In this document: piece by piece, positions 1 to 10,192 of the stretch
Layout: every line of letters starts with the position of its first letter
Position numbering within the stretch: position 1 is the first letter of the stretch
NCBI RefSeq assembly: GCF_944324935.1
Contig: NZ_CALUYG010000001.1
Coordinates: 1 to 64,000 of the forward strand
Direction: 5' to 3'
Source: an uncultured Desulfovibrio sp.
GTDB taxonomy: Bacteria; Desulfobacterota; Desulfovibrionia; Desulfovibrionales; Desulfovibrionaceae
Length of the DNA: 64,000 nt
Translations under genes and position numbers: made by a program
The notes under the pieces: model-generated
Database searches by the model: none
Told to the model about the DNA's origin: nothing
The model's input: the letters and a program-made list of their open reading frames with translations, nothing else

Positions 1-231
1 TGCCGTACCAAAATGGTGGTCCATCCGCTTGTCATTGAAAAATTCCCTGCCCTGGTCATAGGTAATACTTTTGAAAAGCCAGGCAGGAACTCGCGAAAAA
101 AGCTGTTTGATCCCTGCCGCGACAACGGTGCTTGAGCGATTCGCGCTGTACGTCGCCATGAGAAAACCGCTCTTGCGTTCGACAGCTGTAATGATGTAGC
201 CACTTTTGCGGTTCCCATGGAGCATGCCGCC
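1..231 (-). pseudogene. IS30-family transposase remnant, cut by the window edge
   Basis: Read on the minus strand, bases 231 to 1 encode about 75 in-frame residues that match the catalytic core of IS30-type DDE transposases: the segment ITAVERKSGFLM (the usual LVERKTRF strand) followed by ITYDQGREF, which carries the second catalytic Asp. The third catalytic residue would lie beyond position 1. The 5' side is broken: where GDT of the first catalytic block is expected the frame reads RPTV, and further upstream it runs into a palindromic repeat instead of the helix-turn-helix domain. It is therefore a 5'-truncated copy. Whether the rest of the gene exists to the left cannot be seen. Confidence 0.75.
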
Positions 232-256
232 GGGGACTGTCGGACGGGGGACGGCC

Positions 257-372
257 TGCGGGGTTCGTTTGCCCGTCATCTTTCCCGGCAAGGTTTTTTG
301 CGGGATGGATGGGGGGGCGCGGGGGGAAGGAAGGGGGCTTTTTTGCAAAAAAGCCCCCTTCCTTCCCCCCGC
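257..372 (-). repeat. Repeat family D, copy 1, with a 54-bp perfect palindrome
   Basis: Positions 319-372 form an uninterrupted palindrome: arms of G-rich sequence (GCGGGGGGAAGGAAGGGGGC) meet at TTTTTTGCAAAAAA. The left flank (257-318) matches, in reverse complement, the right flank of a second copy at 47478-47590, so the repeat unit is about 115 bp and longer than the palindrome. It has no U-tract after the hairpin, so it is not a classical terminator. The rest of 373-508 holds only the pyrH leader; no gene seen. Confidence 0.8.
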
Positions 373-508
373 ATGATACCGGCAGAAGACGCCATGCACG
401 GCCTCTGGCGGGGGAGGGGAGGCAAAAACGCTTTGAGATGTGCGCCGATTCTGCTAAGCTGACGCCACTTTGTCCGATAACGCATCAACCCTAACAAAGG
501 TGGTCCAC

Positions 509-1225
509 ATGGCGAATCTGCAATACAGGCGCGTTCTGCTCAAGCTGAGCGGCGAGGCGCTGGCCGGCGAGCACAAGACCGGCATCGATCCCGATACCGT
601 GGCGGCCATCTGCGACGAGATCGGCGGGCTGCTGGAAATGGGCGTGGAGCTGGCGCTGGTCATAGGGGGCGGCAATATTTTTCGCGGGCTTTCCGGCTCC
701 GCCCGGGGCATGGAGCGTTCTTCGGCGGACTACATGGGCATGCTGGCCACGGTGCTCAACGCGTTGGCGGTACAGGACCGGCTGGAGAAGCAGGGCTTTC
801 CCACGCGGGTGCTCTCGGCCATCGACATGCAGCAGGTCTGCGAGCCCTTCATCCGTCGCCGGGCCCTGCGGCATCTGGAAAAGGGCAGGGTGGTCATCTG
901 CGCCGCGGGCACGGGCAATCCCTATTTCACCACGGACACCACGGCTGCCCTGCGCGGCATGGAGCTGAAGTGCGACGCCATCATCAAGGCGACCAAGGTG
1001 GACGGCATCTACGACAAGGACCCCGCCAAGCATAGCGATGCCGTGAAGTTCGACAGCATCAGCTATGACGAGACCCTGTCCCGTCATCTGGGGGTCATGG
1101 ATGCGGCGGCCTTTGCCCTGGTGCGGGACAACAACGTCCCCATCATCGTCTGCCGCATGTTCGGCGGCGACATCCGCCGGGCGGTGCTTGGCGAGCCCGT
1201 GGGCACCATCGTTCACGACTGCTAG
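509..1225 (+). CDS. pyrH: UMP kinase
   Basis: Phosphorylates UMP to UDP with ATP in cytoplasmic pyrimidine nucleotide synthesis. The 238-residue product has the family's usual length. Visible hallmarks are KLSGEAL (residues 12-18), GGGNIFRG (53-60) and a [11 protein letters not shown] segment near residue 135 that lines the UMP site. The ATG at 509 is chosen because AAAGGTGG lies five bases upstream; the upstream in-frame ATG at 470 would add 13 residues not typical of the family. frr follows after 108 bp. In most bacteria rpsB and tsf precede pyrH; here an IS30 remnant and a repeat precede it, suggesting a local rearrangement. Confidence 0.97.
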   Translation: MANLQYRRVLLKLSGEALAGEHKTGIDPDTVAAICDEIGGLLEMGVELALVIGGGNIFRGLSGSARGMERSSADYMGMLATVLNALAVQDRLEKQGFPTRVLSAIDMQQVCEPFIRRRALRHLEKGRVVICAAGTGNPYFTTDTTAALRGMELKCDAIIKATKVDGIYDKDPAKHSDAVKFDSISYDETLSRHLGVMDAAAFALVRDNNVPIIVCRMFGGDIRRAVLGEPVGTIVHDC

Positions 1226-1333
1226 CGATCTTCCCCGTGCCGGGAGCTGTCGCGCCCGGCGGTGGTCCGCGAGCCATGTCCGGCACGGAGACATGGCGTT
1301 TTCCCCTAACGAACAGACATTCAGGAGCTTTTC

Positions 1334-1894
1334 ATGGATATCGAAACCATCCTGCTGGATACCGAAGACCGCATGGAAAAAGCCATGAGCGCGCTGGAGC
1401 GCGAATTCGCCAAGCTGCGTACCGGCCGCGCCTCCACCTCGCTGGTGGACGGCATCAAGGCCGACTACTACGGCACGCCCACGCCCATTTCCCAGATGGC
1501 TTCCGTGGCCGTGCCGGACAGCCGCACCATCACCATCCAGCCCTGGGACAAGGGCGGCATCGCCGTGGTGGAAAAGGCCATCCTCAAGTCCGACCTGGGG
1601 CTCACGCCGGTCAACGACGGCAAGATCATCCGCATCAGCATCCCGCCGCTCACCGAAGAGCGTCGTAAGGAGCTGGTGAAAGTCTCGCGCAAGTACGGCG
1701 AAGAGGCCAAGGTGGCGGTGCGTAATGTACGCCGCGACGCCAACGACAGCCTGAAGAAGCTGGAGAAGGACAAGACCATCACCGAAGACGAGCAGAAGAA
1801 GGCCGAGGCCGACGTGCAGAAGCTGACGGACAAGTTCGTCGGCGAAGTGGACAAGAAGTGCGCGGCCAAGGAAAAGGAGATCATGGACATCTAG
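1334..1894 (+). CDS. frr: Ribosome-recycling factor
   Basis: Splits post-termination ribosomes together with EF-G. The 186-residue protein is full length and shows the expected features: the N-terminal helix containing [20 protein letters not shown], the TPISQMASV hinge region, and the charged C-terminal helix ending in [13 protein letters not shown] at 1322-1326 lies upstream of the ATG. It is co-directional with pyrH and uppS, the common bacterial order. Confidence 0.98.
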   Translation: MDIETILLDTEDRMEKAMSALEREFAKLRTGRASTSLVDGIKADYYGTPTPISQMASVAVPDSRTITIQPWDKGGIAVVEKAILKSDLGLTPVNDGKIIRISIPPLTEERRKELVKVSRKYGEEAKVAVRNVRRDANDSLKKLEKDKTITEDEQKKAEADVQKLTDKFVGEVDKKCAAKEKEIMDI

Positions 1895-2072
1895 GTCCTG
1901 TGCGGGCTGCCTGCGCGCCGCACGACAGGGCGGCTTTCCGGGCAGAGCGGGCAGGGCGGACGGGGCGGAAGGTTCGCCGCAGGGCGGCGACACGCTCTTC
2001 CGCTTCGCCCGGATGCCCGCCGGCCGCCCCGGACAGGAGCGGCGTCCCGCCACAAACAGACGCTCACGCGCT

Positions 2073-2795
2073 ATGGAACAGCAATTCCCTCACCTTCCCC
2101 GACATCTTGCCATCATCATGGACGGCAACGGCCGCTGGGCGCAGTCGCGCGGTCTTGCCCGCGTCGAAGGCCACAAGGCCGGCGCGGAAGCCGTGCGTAC
2201 GGTCGTCACTGAATGCCGCCGGCTGGGCATCCCGCACCTGACGCTCTATGCCTTTTCCAGCGAGAACTGGAACCGGCCCAAGGCCGAGGTGGCGGCCCTT
2301 TTCAGCCTGCTGCTCGAATTTTTGGGCAAGGAAGTGCCGCGCATGGAGCGCGAGGACATCCGTCTCATGGTGCTCGGCGATGTGGACGGCCTGCCGCTGC
2401 CGCAGCGGACGGCCCTGCGCCACGGCATGAACCGTACCGCCCACTGCCGCAGCATGACGCTCAATCTGGCACTCAATTACGGCGGCCGGGCGGAGATCGT
2501 GCGCGCCGCGCGCCGTATGGCCGAGGCGGGCCTTGCCCCCGGCGACTACACCGAGGAGAGCTTTGCCGATTATCTCTATACGGCCGGCCAGCCCGACCCC
2601 GACCTGCTCGTACGCACCAGCGGCGAGCAGCGCCTGAGCAATTACCTGCTCTATCAGTGCGCTTACAGTGAATTCTACTTCACCCCCGTGGCGTGGCCCG
2701 ATTTCGGCGTCGAGGCGCTGCATGAGGCGCTACGGGCCTTTGCCGGACGATCCCGCCGTTTCGGGAAAACGCAGGAGCAAATTGATGCCTGTTGA
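2073..2795 (+). CDS. uppS: Isoprenyl transferase (undecaprenyl diphosphate synthase)
   Basis: Makes the C55 carrier lipid for peptidoglycan and surface polysaccharides by adding isopentenyl units to farnesyl diphosphate. The product (240 residues) has IIMDGNGRWA with the catalytic Asp at residue 17, the FSSENWNRP segment, and the C-terminal block RTSGEQRLSNYLLYQ followed by EFYFT and WPDF. The ATG at 2073 gives a normal N-terminus; an in-frame alternative at 2013 adds 20 residues. No good ribosome binding site is next to 2073 (AGGAGC sits about 33 bases upstream), so the start is slightly uncertain. The 3' end overlaps cdsA by 11 bp, implying translational coupling. Confidence 0.95.
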   Translation: MEQQFPHLPRHLAIIMDGNGRWAQSRGLARVEGHKAGAEAVRTVVTECRRLGIPHLTLYAFSSENWNRPKAEVAALFSLLLEFLGKEVPRMEREDIRLMVLGDVDGLPLPQRTALRHGMNRTAHCRSMTLNLALNYGGRAEIVRAARRMAEAGLAPGDYTEESFADYLYTAGQPDPDLLVRTSGEQRLSNYLLYQCAYSEFYFTPVAWPDFGVEALHEALRAFAGRSRRFGKTQEQIDAC

Positions 2796-3591
2796 CCATG
2801 CTACCGACATTCGTCGCACCCTGACCGGTGTCCTTCTGGGCGCGATCATCCTTGCCGTGCTGGCTGTGCGCGGCTGGCCGCTGTTGTGCGTCATCCTGGC
2901 GGTGTCCGCCCTGGGGCTCTGGGAGTTCTTTTCCCTGTTCTGGGGCCCGCGCGGCCGTATCCCCAGCCGCATCTGCGCCATCGCCCTGGGCTGGGGCATG
3001 CTCATCCTGAGCTGGATGCACCGGCCCCAGGACGCGCTGGTCTGTCTGGGGGCGGGCTTTGTGCTGGCCTCCATGAGCTTTCTCTTCCGCTGGGACGTCA
3101 TCGAAGAGGACGCCTTTTCCTCCAGCGGCATCTTCATGGCCGGTCTGGCCTATGTGCCGCTGCTGCTGCTGCCGGCCACCTATCTGTCTTCGGTGAAGCT
3201 GCTTTTCGTGCTGGCGGCCGTGGCCATTTCCGACACGGCGGCCTATTTTGTGGGCACGCGCTTCGGCCATCACAAGCTCTGGCCCCGGGTCAGTCCCAAC
3301 AAGAGTTCCGAGGGCGCGGTGGGCAGTCTCGTGGCCTGTGTCCTGTTCTGCATCATCTACGGGGCCTGCCTGGGGACGGCCAACTGGTTCGCCTTCGCCC
3401 TGCTTGGCGTGGCCATCAATGCCTTTGCCCAGGTGGGCGACCTCTTTGAATCCGCGCTCAAGCGTTCGGTCAACGTCAAGGACTCCGGGCATCTGCTGCC
3501 CGGCCACGGCGGCGTGCTGGACAGGGCCGACAGCGTCCTTTTTGCCATGCCCATGTTCGCCGTGGTGGATCAGTGGTTTTTCTTTTTCTGA
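2785..3591 (+). CDS. cdsA: Phosphatidate cytidylyltransferase (CDP-diglyceride synthase)
   Basis: Converts phosphatidic acid and CTP to CDP-diacylglycerol at the inner membrane. The 268-residue protein is almost wholly hydrophobic with about eight membrane segments and carries the family signature near the C-terminus: SDTAAYFVG, SPNKSSEGAVG, and SALKRSVNVKDSG followed by LPGHGGVLDRAD. The ATG at 2785 has AGGAG seven bases upstream, inside the end of uppS. A 211-bp gap to dxr contains no recognisable gene. Confidence 0.95.
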   Translation: MPVDHATDIRRTLTGVLLGAIILAVLAVRGWPLLCVILAVSALGLWEFFSLFWGPRGRIPSRICAIALGWGMLILSWMHRPQDALVCLGAGFVLASMSFLFRWDVIEEDAFSSSGIFMAGLAYVPLLLLPATYLSSVKLLFVLAAVAISDTAAYFVGTRFGHHKLWPRVSPNKSSEGAVGSLVACVLFCIIYGACLGTANWFAFALLGVAINAFAQVGDLFESALKRSVNVKDSGHLLPGHGGVLDRADSVLFAMPMFAVVDQWFFFF

Positions 3592-3802
3592 GGCCGACCG
3601 CGCCGTGCCGCGAGACGTTCGGTCCCTGAGCGGCGCGGACAGGCCCGGGCCGCCGCGCCGTCGTTTGGCCAGCCTGCCCGCTCCGTTTCCCGCCATCTCC
3701 ACGATCCGCCGGCTGTCCGTTCTCCGCACGGTGGCTCCCCTTCTTCCGCAACGCTCCGCAATACCGCAAGAACAGCCGCCCTGTGCGGCAAGGTGAGGAA
3801 TT

Positions 3803-5116
3803 ATGTCCAGTTGCTGGCCGGGACGCGAAGGCCCGGCGATTCGTTATATTTCAGCCGCCCCCTCGCCGGAATGGCAGCAGAGGCAGCGGCATGATCTCGT
3901 CATCCTTGGCTCCACCGGCTCCATCGGGCGCAATGCCTTGGGCGTGGTGGACAGCCATCCGCAGCGCTTCCGCATCCTGGCGCTCTCCTGCGCCCGCAAT
4001 GTGGACATGCTGGCCCGTCAGGCCCGGCGCTACCGCCCGCGTCTGCTGGCCGTGCTGGATGAGGAATCGGCCTATGACCTGCGGACGCTCCTGCCGGCGG
4101 ACTATCGGCCGGAGATCCTCGTGGGGCCGCGGGGCTATGCCGCGGCGGCCTCCCTGCCCGAGGCGGACACCGTGCTCTCGGCGCAGGTGGGCGCCGCGGG
4201 GCTGGAGGGCACGCTGGCGGCCGCTCTGGCCGGCAAGGTGATCTGTCTGGCCAACAAGGAATCGCTGGTGCTGGCCGGAGAGCTGCTGCGCCAGCTGTGC
4301 GAGCGTACCGGCGCGTCCATCCTGCCGGTGGATTCGGAACACAATGCCATCTTCCAGTGCCTTGCCGCGCGGGATCAGGAAGTGGCGCGCCTTGTGCTGA
4401 CCGCCTCCGGCGGGCCCTTCCGGGATCGCGGTCTCGAGGAGCTGCAACACGTCACGCGCGAGCAGGCGCTCGATCATCCCAACTGGGTCATGGGCGCCAA
4501 GATCAGCATCGACTCGGCCAGCATGATGAACAAGGCGCTGGAAGTGGTGGAGGCATTCCATCTTTACGGCGTTCCCGTGGACCGTATCGACGTGCTGGTG
4601 CATCCGCAATCGCTGGTGCATTCGCTGGTGCAGTTGCGGGATGGCAGCCTGCTGGCTCAGCTGGGCACGGCGGACATGCGGCTGCCGCTGGCCCATTGCC
4701 TGCTCTGGCCGCACACGCTGGATTGCGGCGTGCCGCCGCTGGATCTGGCGGCCGCGCCCGCGCTGGAGTTCCGGCATCCCGATACCGGGCGCTTCCCGGC
4801 GCTGACCTTTGCCCGCCGGGCCCTCAGCGAGCGCGGCGGGCTGTGCGTGGTGATGAACGCCGCCAATGAGGCCGCCGTGGAGCTCTTCCTGGCCGGCCGC
4901 TGCGCCTTCACCGACATCACCCGCTTCATCGATGAAGCCATGCGGCGTCATGCCTCCACGGGGCCGGGCCATGCGCCGCTCTGCGGAAAATTGCACGCGC
5001 CGGCCGGCGACGACCTTGCCCTTCGCACGGAAGTGGCTACCTATGTACGACAGATAGAATACCTCGATACCCAGAGCCGCGCGCTCGTACACGAGCTGGC
5101 GCGGGACGGAGCCTGA
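3803..5116 (+). CDS. dxr: 1-deoxy-D-xylulose 5-phosphate reductoisomerase
   Basis: First committed enzyme of the MEP isoprenoid pathway; NADPH-dependent and cytoplasmic. The Rossmann motif GSTGSIG is at residues 36-42, followed by the usual NKESLV, VDSEHNAIFQ and SASGGPF blocks. At 437 residues it is about 35 longer than many homologues, because roughly 30 residues precede the Rossmann strand. The ATG at 3803 is nevertheless favoured because AAGGTGAGG lies four bases upstream. rseP starts two bases after the stop, so the pair is co-translated; the neighbouring uppS and cdsA use the pathway's downstream products. Confidence 0.96.
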   Translation: MSSCWPGREGPAIRYISAAPSPEWQQRQRHDLVILGSTGSIGRNALGVVDSHPQRFRILALSCARNVDMLARQARRYRPRLLAVLDEESAYDLRTLLPADYRPEILVGPRGYAAAASLPEADTVLSAQVGAAGLEGTLAAALAGKVICLANKESLVLAGELLRQLCERTGASILPVDSEHNAIFQCLAARDQEVARLVLTASGGPFRDRGLEELQHVTREQALDHPNWVMGAKISIDSASMMNKALEVVEAFHLYGVPVDRIDVLVHPQSLVHSLVQLRDGSLLAQLGTADMRLPLAHCLLWPHTLDCGVPPLDLAAAPALEFRHPDTGRFPALTFARRALSERGGLCVVMNAANEAAVELFLAGRCAFTDITRFIDEAMRRHASTGPGHAPLCGKLHAPAGDDLALRTEVATYVRQIEYLDTQSRALVHELARDGA

Positions 5117-5117
5117 C

Positions 5118-6233
5118 ATGCTGTTGACCATCATTGCCGCCGTCATCGTTCTCGGCGGCCTTATCTTCTTCCATGAGCTCGGACATTTCCTGGTGGCCCG
5201 CGCCCTGGGCATGGGCGTGACCACCTTTTCGCTGGGCTTCGGCCCCAAACTCGTCAAAGTGAAACGCGGCAAGACGGAATACGCCCTGTCGCTGGTGCCC
5301 CTGGGCGGCTATGTGGCGCTGGTGGGCGAAAACGACGACAGCGAACTGCCCGAGGGCTTCACCCAGCAGGAGAGTTTCGCGCACCGGCCCGCCTGGCAAC
5401 GCCTGCTGGTGGTGCTGGCCGGTCCGCTGGCCAATGTGCTGCTGGCCTGGCTGCTCTGCTGGATGCTCTGTCTCGGCTGGGGACAGGCCATTCTGTTGCC
5501 GCAGGTGGGCAGCGTCACGGCGGACAGCCCCGCCGCGGCCGCCGGCTTGCAGCGCGGCGACCTCATCCTGCGCGTCAACGGCGCGGAAACGCCGGACTGG
5601 CAGAGCATGGCCGACGCCATCGGCGCGAGCAACGGCCGGCCCGTGACCCTTCAGGTGCTGCGTCCCCTGCCCACGGCCTCGGGCGAACTGCGCCCCGGCC
5701 TGCCGGAGACCGGCGAGGAGCTGCGCCTCACCCTGACGCCGAAGCGCGCCATGCGGACCACCATTTTCGGGGAGCAGGAAAGCGCCTGGCTCATCGGGGT
5801 CAGCGTCAGCGGCAATATGCGCTATGAGGAGCTGAGCTTTGCCGAGGCGGCGCTGGCCGGCGCGCGGCAGACCTGGGGCATGGTCGAGCTGACGGCGGAA
5901 AGCTTCCTCAAGCTGGTGCAGCGGGTGGTCCCGCTGGATCAGGTGGGCGGGCCCATTATGATCGCCCAGCTCGTGGGCGAACAGGCCGAGCAGGGACTGG
6001 CCGGCGTGCTGGGCCTGGCGGCCCTCATCAGCATCAACCTGGCCATCCTGAACCTGCTCCCTGTCCCCGTGCTGGACGGCGGCACGGCGCTCTTCTGCCT
6101 CATCGAGATGATCTTCCGGCGGCCCGTGCACGAAAAGGTGCAGGAATGGGGCATGCGCGTGGGGCTTGCCCTGCTGGTGGCCCTCATGCTGCTTGCCACC
6201 TACAACGACATCGCCCGCATCATCACGGGGTAG
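5118..6233 (+). CDS. rseP: RIP metalloprotease RseP (site-2 protease)
   Basis: Intramembrane zinc protease that cleaves anti-sigma factors and remnant signal peptides. The 371-residue protein has HELGH at residues 19-23 in the first membrane segment, one periplasmic PDZ domain (about residues 120-215, with an ADSPAAAAGLQRGD ligand loop), and the C-terminal NLLPVPVLDGG motif supplying the third metal ligand. Many proteobacterial homologues are about 450 residues with two PDZ domains; this one has a single PDZ, as is common outside gammaproteobacteria. Confidence 0.95.
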   Translation: MLLTIIAAVIVLGGLIFFHELGHFLVARALGMGVTTFSLGFGPKLVKVKRGKTEYALSLVPLGGYVALVGENDDSELPEGFTQQESFAHRPAWQRLLVVLAGPLANVLLAWLLCWMLCLGWGQAILLPQVGSVTADSPAAAAGLQRGDLILRVNGAETPDWQSMADAIGASNGRPVTLQVLRPLPTASGELRPGLPETGEELRLTLTPKRAMRTTIFGEQESAWLIGVSVSGNMRYEELSFAEAALAGARQTWGMVELTAESFLKLVQRVVPLDQVGGPIMIAQLVGEQAEQGLAGVLGLAALISINLAILNLLPVPVLDGGTALFCLIEMIFRRPVHEKVQEWGMRVGLALLVALMLLATYNDIARIITG

Positions 6234-6236
6234 GCC

Positions 6237-7067
6237 ATGAACGGCACAGGACCGGAGCTCATCCTCAACGCCGCCGAAGGGGCGTTACAGATCATCCTGA
6301 CCGAGGACGGCCGCCCGCTGGCCGCGCAGGAATGGCACAGGCCGGAACGCGCCACGGAGATACTGGCTCCCGCCCTGGCGGAGATGCTCCGGCGGCTGGA
6401 GCTTGGGACGGGGGATCTGCGCCGCATCGCCTGCGTGCGGGGGCCGGGCTCCTTCACCGGCATCCGGCTGGTGCTGGCCACGGCGGCCGCCCTGCGCCGG
6501 GCGGGCACGGCCCGTCTGGCCGGACTGGACTACATGCAGGCGCTGGCCACCTCGGCGGTCATGGCGCGGGGCATGCTCTGGGGCGGCCAGATACATGTGC
6601 TCACCCATGCCCGGCGTAACCTCGTGCATTATCAGCCGTTCATGGCATATGGGCCGGTCATCCCGGCCTATCCCACGGCGAATGTGCGCCTCCTGCCGCC
6701 CGCCGAGGCGCTGGAGGCCGTCAACGCCGCCGTGGCGGACAGGGCGGGGCATGAACCGGCGGAAAGCCGGGCCGGGCTGCCGCTGGTCTGCGGCGGCGCG
6801 CTGGCGCGTAACGCGCTGTTCGCGCCGCTGGACGAGCGGCATGATCTGGCCGCGCTGCCGCGCCTGGTCCAGCCCTCGCTGGAGGCCCTCTGCCTGCTGG
6901 CCCGTCACGGCGATTATTTTGCCGCGGATGTGGAACCGCTCTATGTGCGCCCCTGCGATGCGGTGGAGAACCTGCCGGAACTCTCCCGCCGGCGGGGGCT
7001 GGACGGCGCGGCCACCCTGGCCGAACTGGAACGCCTGCTCCAGCTGCCGCCGCGGAGCGAGTGCTGA
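6237..7067 (+). CDS. tsaB: tRNA threonylcarbamoyladenosine biosynthesis protein TsaB
   Basis: Catalytically inactive partner that assembles with TsaD and TsaE for t6A synthesis at position 37 of ANN-decoding tRNAs. The diagnostic stretch RGPGSFTGIRL lies near residue 63, followed by a divergent ASKHA-type fold. Length is 276 residues. It begins three bases after the rseP stop codon and closes the pyrH-tsaB run. A bidirectional terminator lies between it and the convergent typA. Confidence 0.88.
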   Translation: MNGTGPELILNAAEGALQIILTEDGRPLAAQEWHRPERATEILAPALAEMLRRLELGTGDLRRIACVRGPGSFTGIRLVLATAAALRRAGTARLAGLDYMQALATSAVMARGMLWGGQIHVLTHARRNLVHYQPFMAYGPVIPAYPTANVRLLPPAEALEAVNAAVADRAGHEPAESRAGLPLVCGGALARNALFAPLDERHDLAALPRLVQPSLEALCLLARHGDYFAADVEPLYVRPCDAVENLPELSRRRGLDGAATLAELERLLQLPPRSEC

Positions 7068-7157
7068 GGGACCTGGCGCGCCCGCGGACCGCGGGGCACA
7101 TTTTCCCCGCCTGCCGGTGTTTCCCCTGGCTTTTTTCTTGCCGTTTTCTGCCGACAA

Positions 7158-7185
7158 AAAGGGCGTCCCTGCCGGGATGCCCTTT
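7158..7185. terminator. Bidirectional terminator between tsaB and typA
   Basis: Arms AAAGGGC...GCCCTTT extend inward through GTCCC/GGGAT with one mismatch, giving a stem of about 12 bp with a GGCA-type loop. A T-run follows on the minus strand (TTTTTG) and a CT-rich run on the plus strand. It sits in the gap between two convergent genes. Confidence 0.75.
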
Positions 7186-7240
7186 CTCTTCTCGTGCGGG
7201 CGGCGTGCCGTCGCCGTCTCCGTCGGGGACACGCCCGGGC

Positions 7241-9070
<1,830 letters not shown>

Positions 9071-9189
9071 GAAAAAGACCTTTGCCTGCCGTTACATGTG
9101 ATGCGCGCGCCCCGGGGACGCGGAGCGCCCAGCGGACGGACGGGGCAGGCCGGCCGTCCCGCAGGGCGGGCAGAAGATGTACGCACTTT

Positions 9190-10032
9190 TCAGAATTTTG
9201 TCACCATGTCGAGCAGCAGGCGTTCCAGCTGCCGGCCGGCGCGTCCGGCCACCGTGATGACCTCCTCGATGGGAACGGGCGCCATGCAGTCCGGCAGGTT
9301 CTTGTTGCTCAGGCAGGAGATGCCCAGCACCCGCAGGCCCATGTGGCGGGCGGCCAGCACTTCCAGCACGGTGCTCATGCCGATGGCGTCCGCCCCCCAC
9401 TGCCGGTACATGCGCGTCTCGGCGGGGCTTTCCATCTGCGGGCCGTGCACGCCGATGTAGACGCCGCGCTCCAGCCGTATGCCCAGCATGGCGGCGCTCT
9501 CCAGCGCCAGCGAGCGCAGCTCCGGGTCGAAGATGCAGCTCATGTCCGGGAAGCGCGGCCCCCATTGCTCCACATTGGGGCCGACCAGCGGCGTCGTGCC
9601 GGTGAAGTTGATCTGATCGGTCATAAGCATGAGGCTGCCGGCGTCGAATTGCGGATTGAGCGCCCCGGCGGCATTGGTCACGACCAGCGTGCCGATGCCC
9701 AGAGAGGCCATGACCCGAACGCCCATACAGACCTGGGCCGGGCTGTAGCCCTCGTACAGGTGGCAGCGGCCCTGCTGGGCGAGCACCGGGATGCCCGCCA
9801 CATCCCCCATGACGAAGGCCCCGCTGTGCGAATCCACCGTGGAGAGGGGAAAGCCCGGCAGCCCGGCATAAGGTATCGTCACCGGGTCGCGCATGGCCGC
9901 CACCAGCCCGGAAAGTCCGGTGCCGAGCACCATGCCCACGCGCGGCTTGGCGGCCCGCCCGCTGCGCCCCGCCTCGGAAAGCTTTTGTTTCAAGGCTGTT
10001 ACGGCAAGCTGGACTTCTGGCAGATTTTGCAT
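9190..10032 (-). CDS. Purine nucleoside phosphorylase (trimeric family)
   Basis: Phosphorolytic cleavage of purine nucleosides for base salvage. The 280-residue protein belongs to the trimeric PNP/MTAP family: phosphate loop GTGLSG near residue 37, the DSHSGAF segment, VTNAAGALNP, GPQMESPAETRMYRQWGAD with the purine-site Glu, and GMSTVLEV. The position equivalent to the purine-binding Asn of animal PNP is present in LSNKN. This favours PNP over methylthioadenosine phosphorylase, but inosine/guanosine versus MTA specificity is not certain from sequence alone. AAAGGGTA precedes the ATG. Confidence 0.9.
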   Translation of the reverse strand: MQNLPEVQLAVTALKQKLSEAGRSGRAAKPRVGMVLGTGLSGLVAAMRDPVTIPYAGLPGFPLSTVDSHSGAFVMGDVAGIPVLAQQGRCHLYEGYSPAQVCMGVRVMASLGIGTLVVTNAAGALNPQFDAGSLMLMTDQINFTGTTPLVGPNVEQWGPRFPDMSCIFDPELRSLALESAAMLGIRLERGVYIGVHGPQMESPAETRMYRQWGADAIGMSTVLEVLAARHMGLRVLGISCLSNKNLPDCMAPVPIEEVITVAGRAGRQLERLLLDMVTKF

Positions 10033-10192
10033 AAAAATACCCTTTGCATTCGTCAGTTTTTCGTGCCTGCGCCCTCCTGCCCACGGCAGGCGGTCGCATC
10101 CGCGCGTATCATATCCCGGCCCGCCTCGCAGTTCAAGCGAAGCTTCCGGCCGGCAGGAGTGTATCTTGCTGAACCTACAGGATCTCTATGCC

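Noticed and set aside
470..508. Upstream start of pyrH at 470
   Set aside because: The added 13 residues are not typical of UMP kinases, and the ATG at 509 has a much better ribosome binding site.
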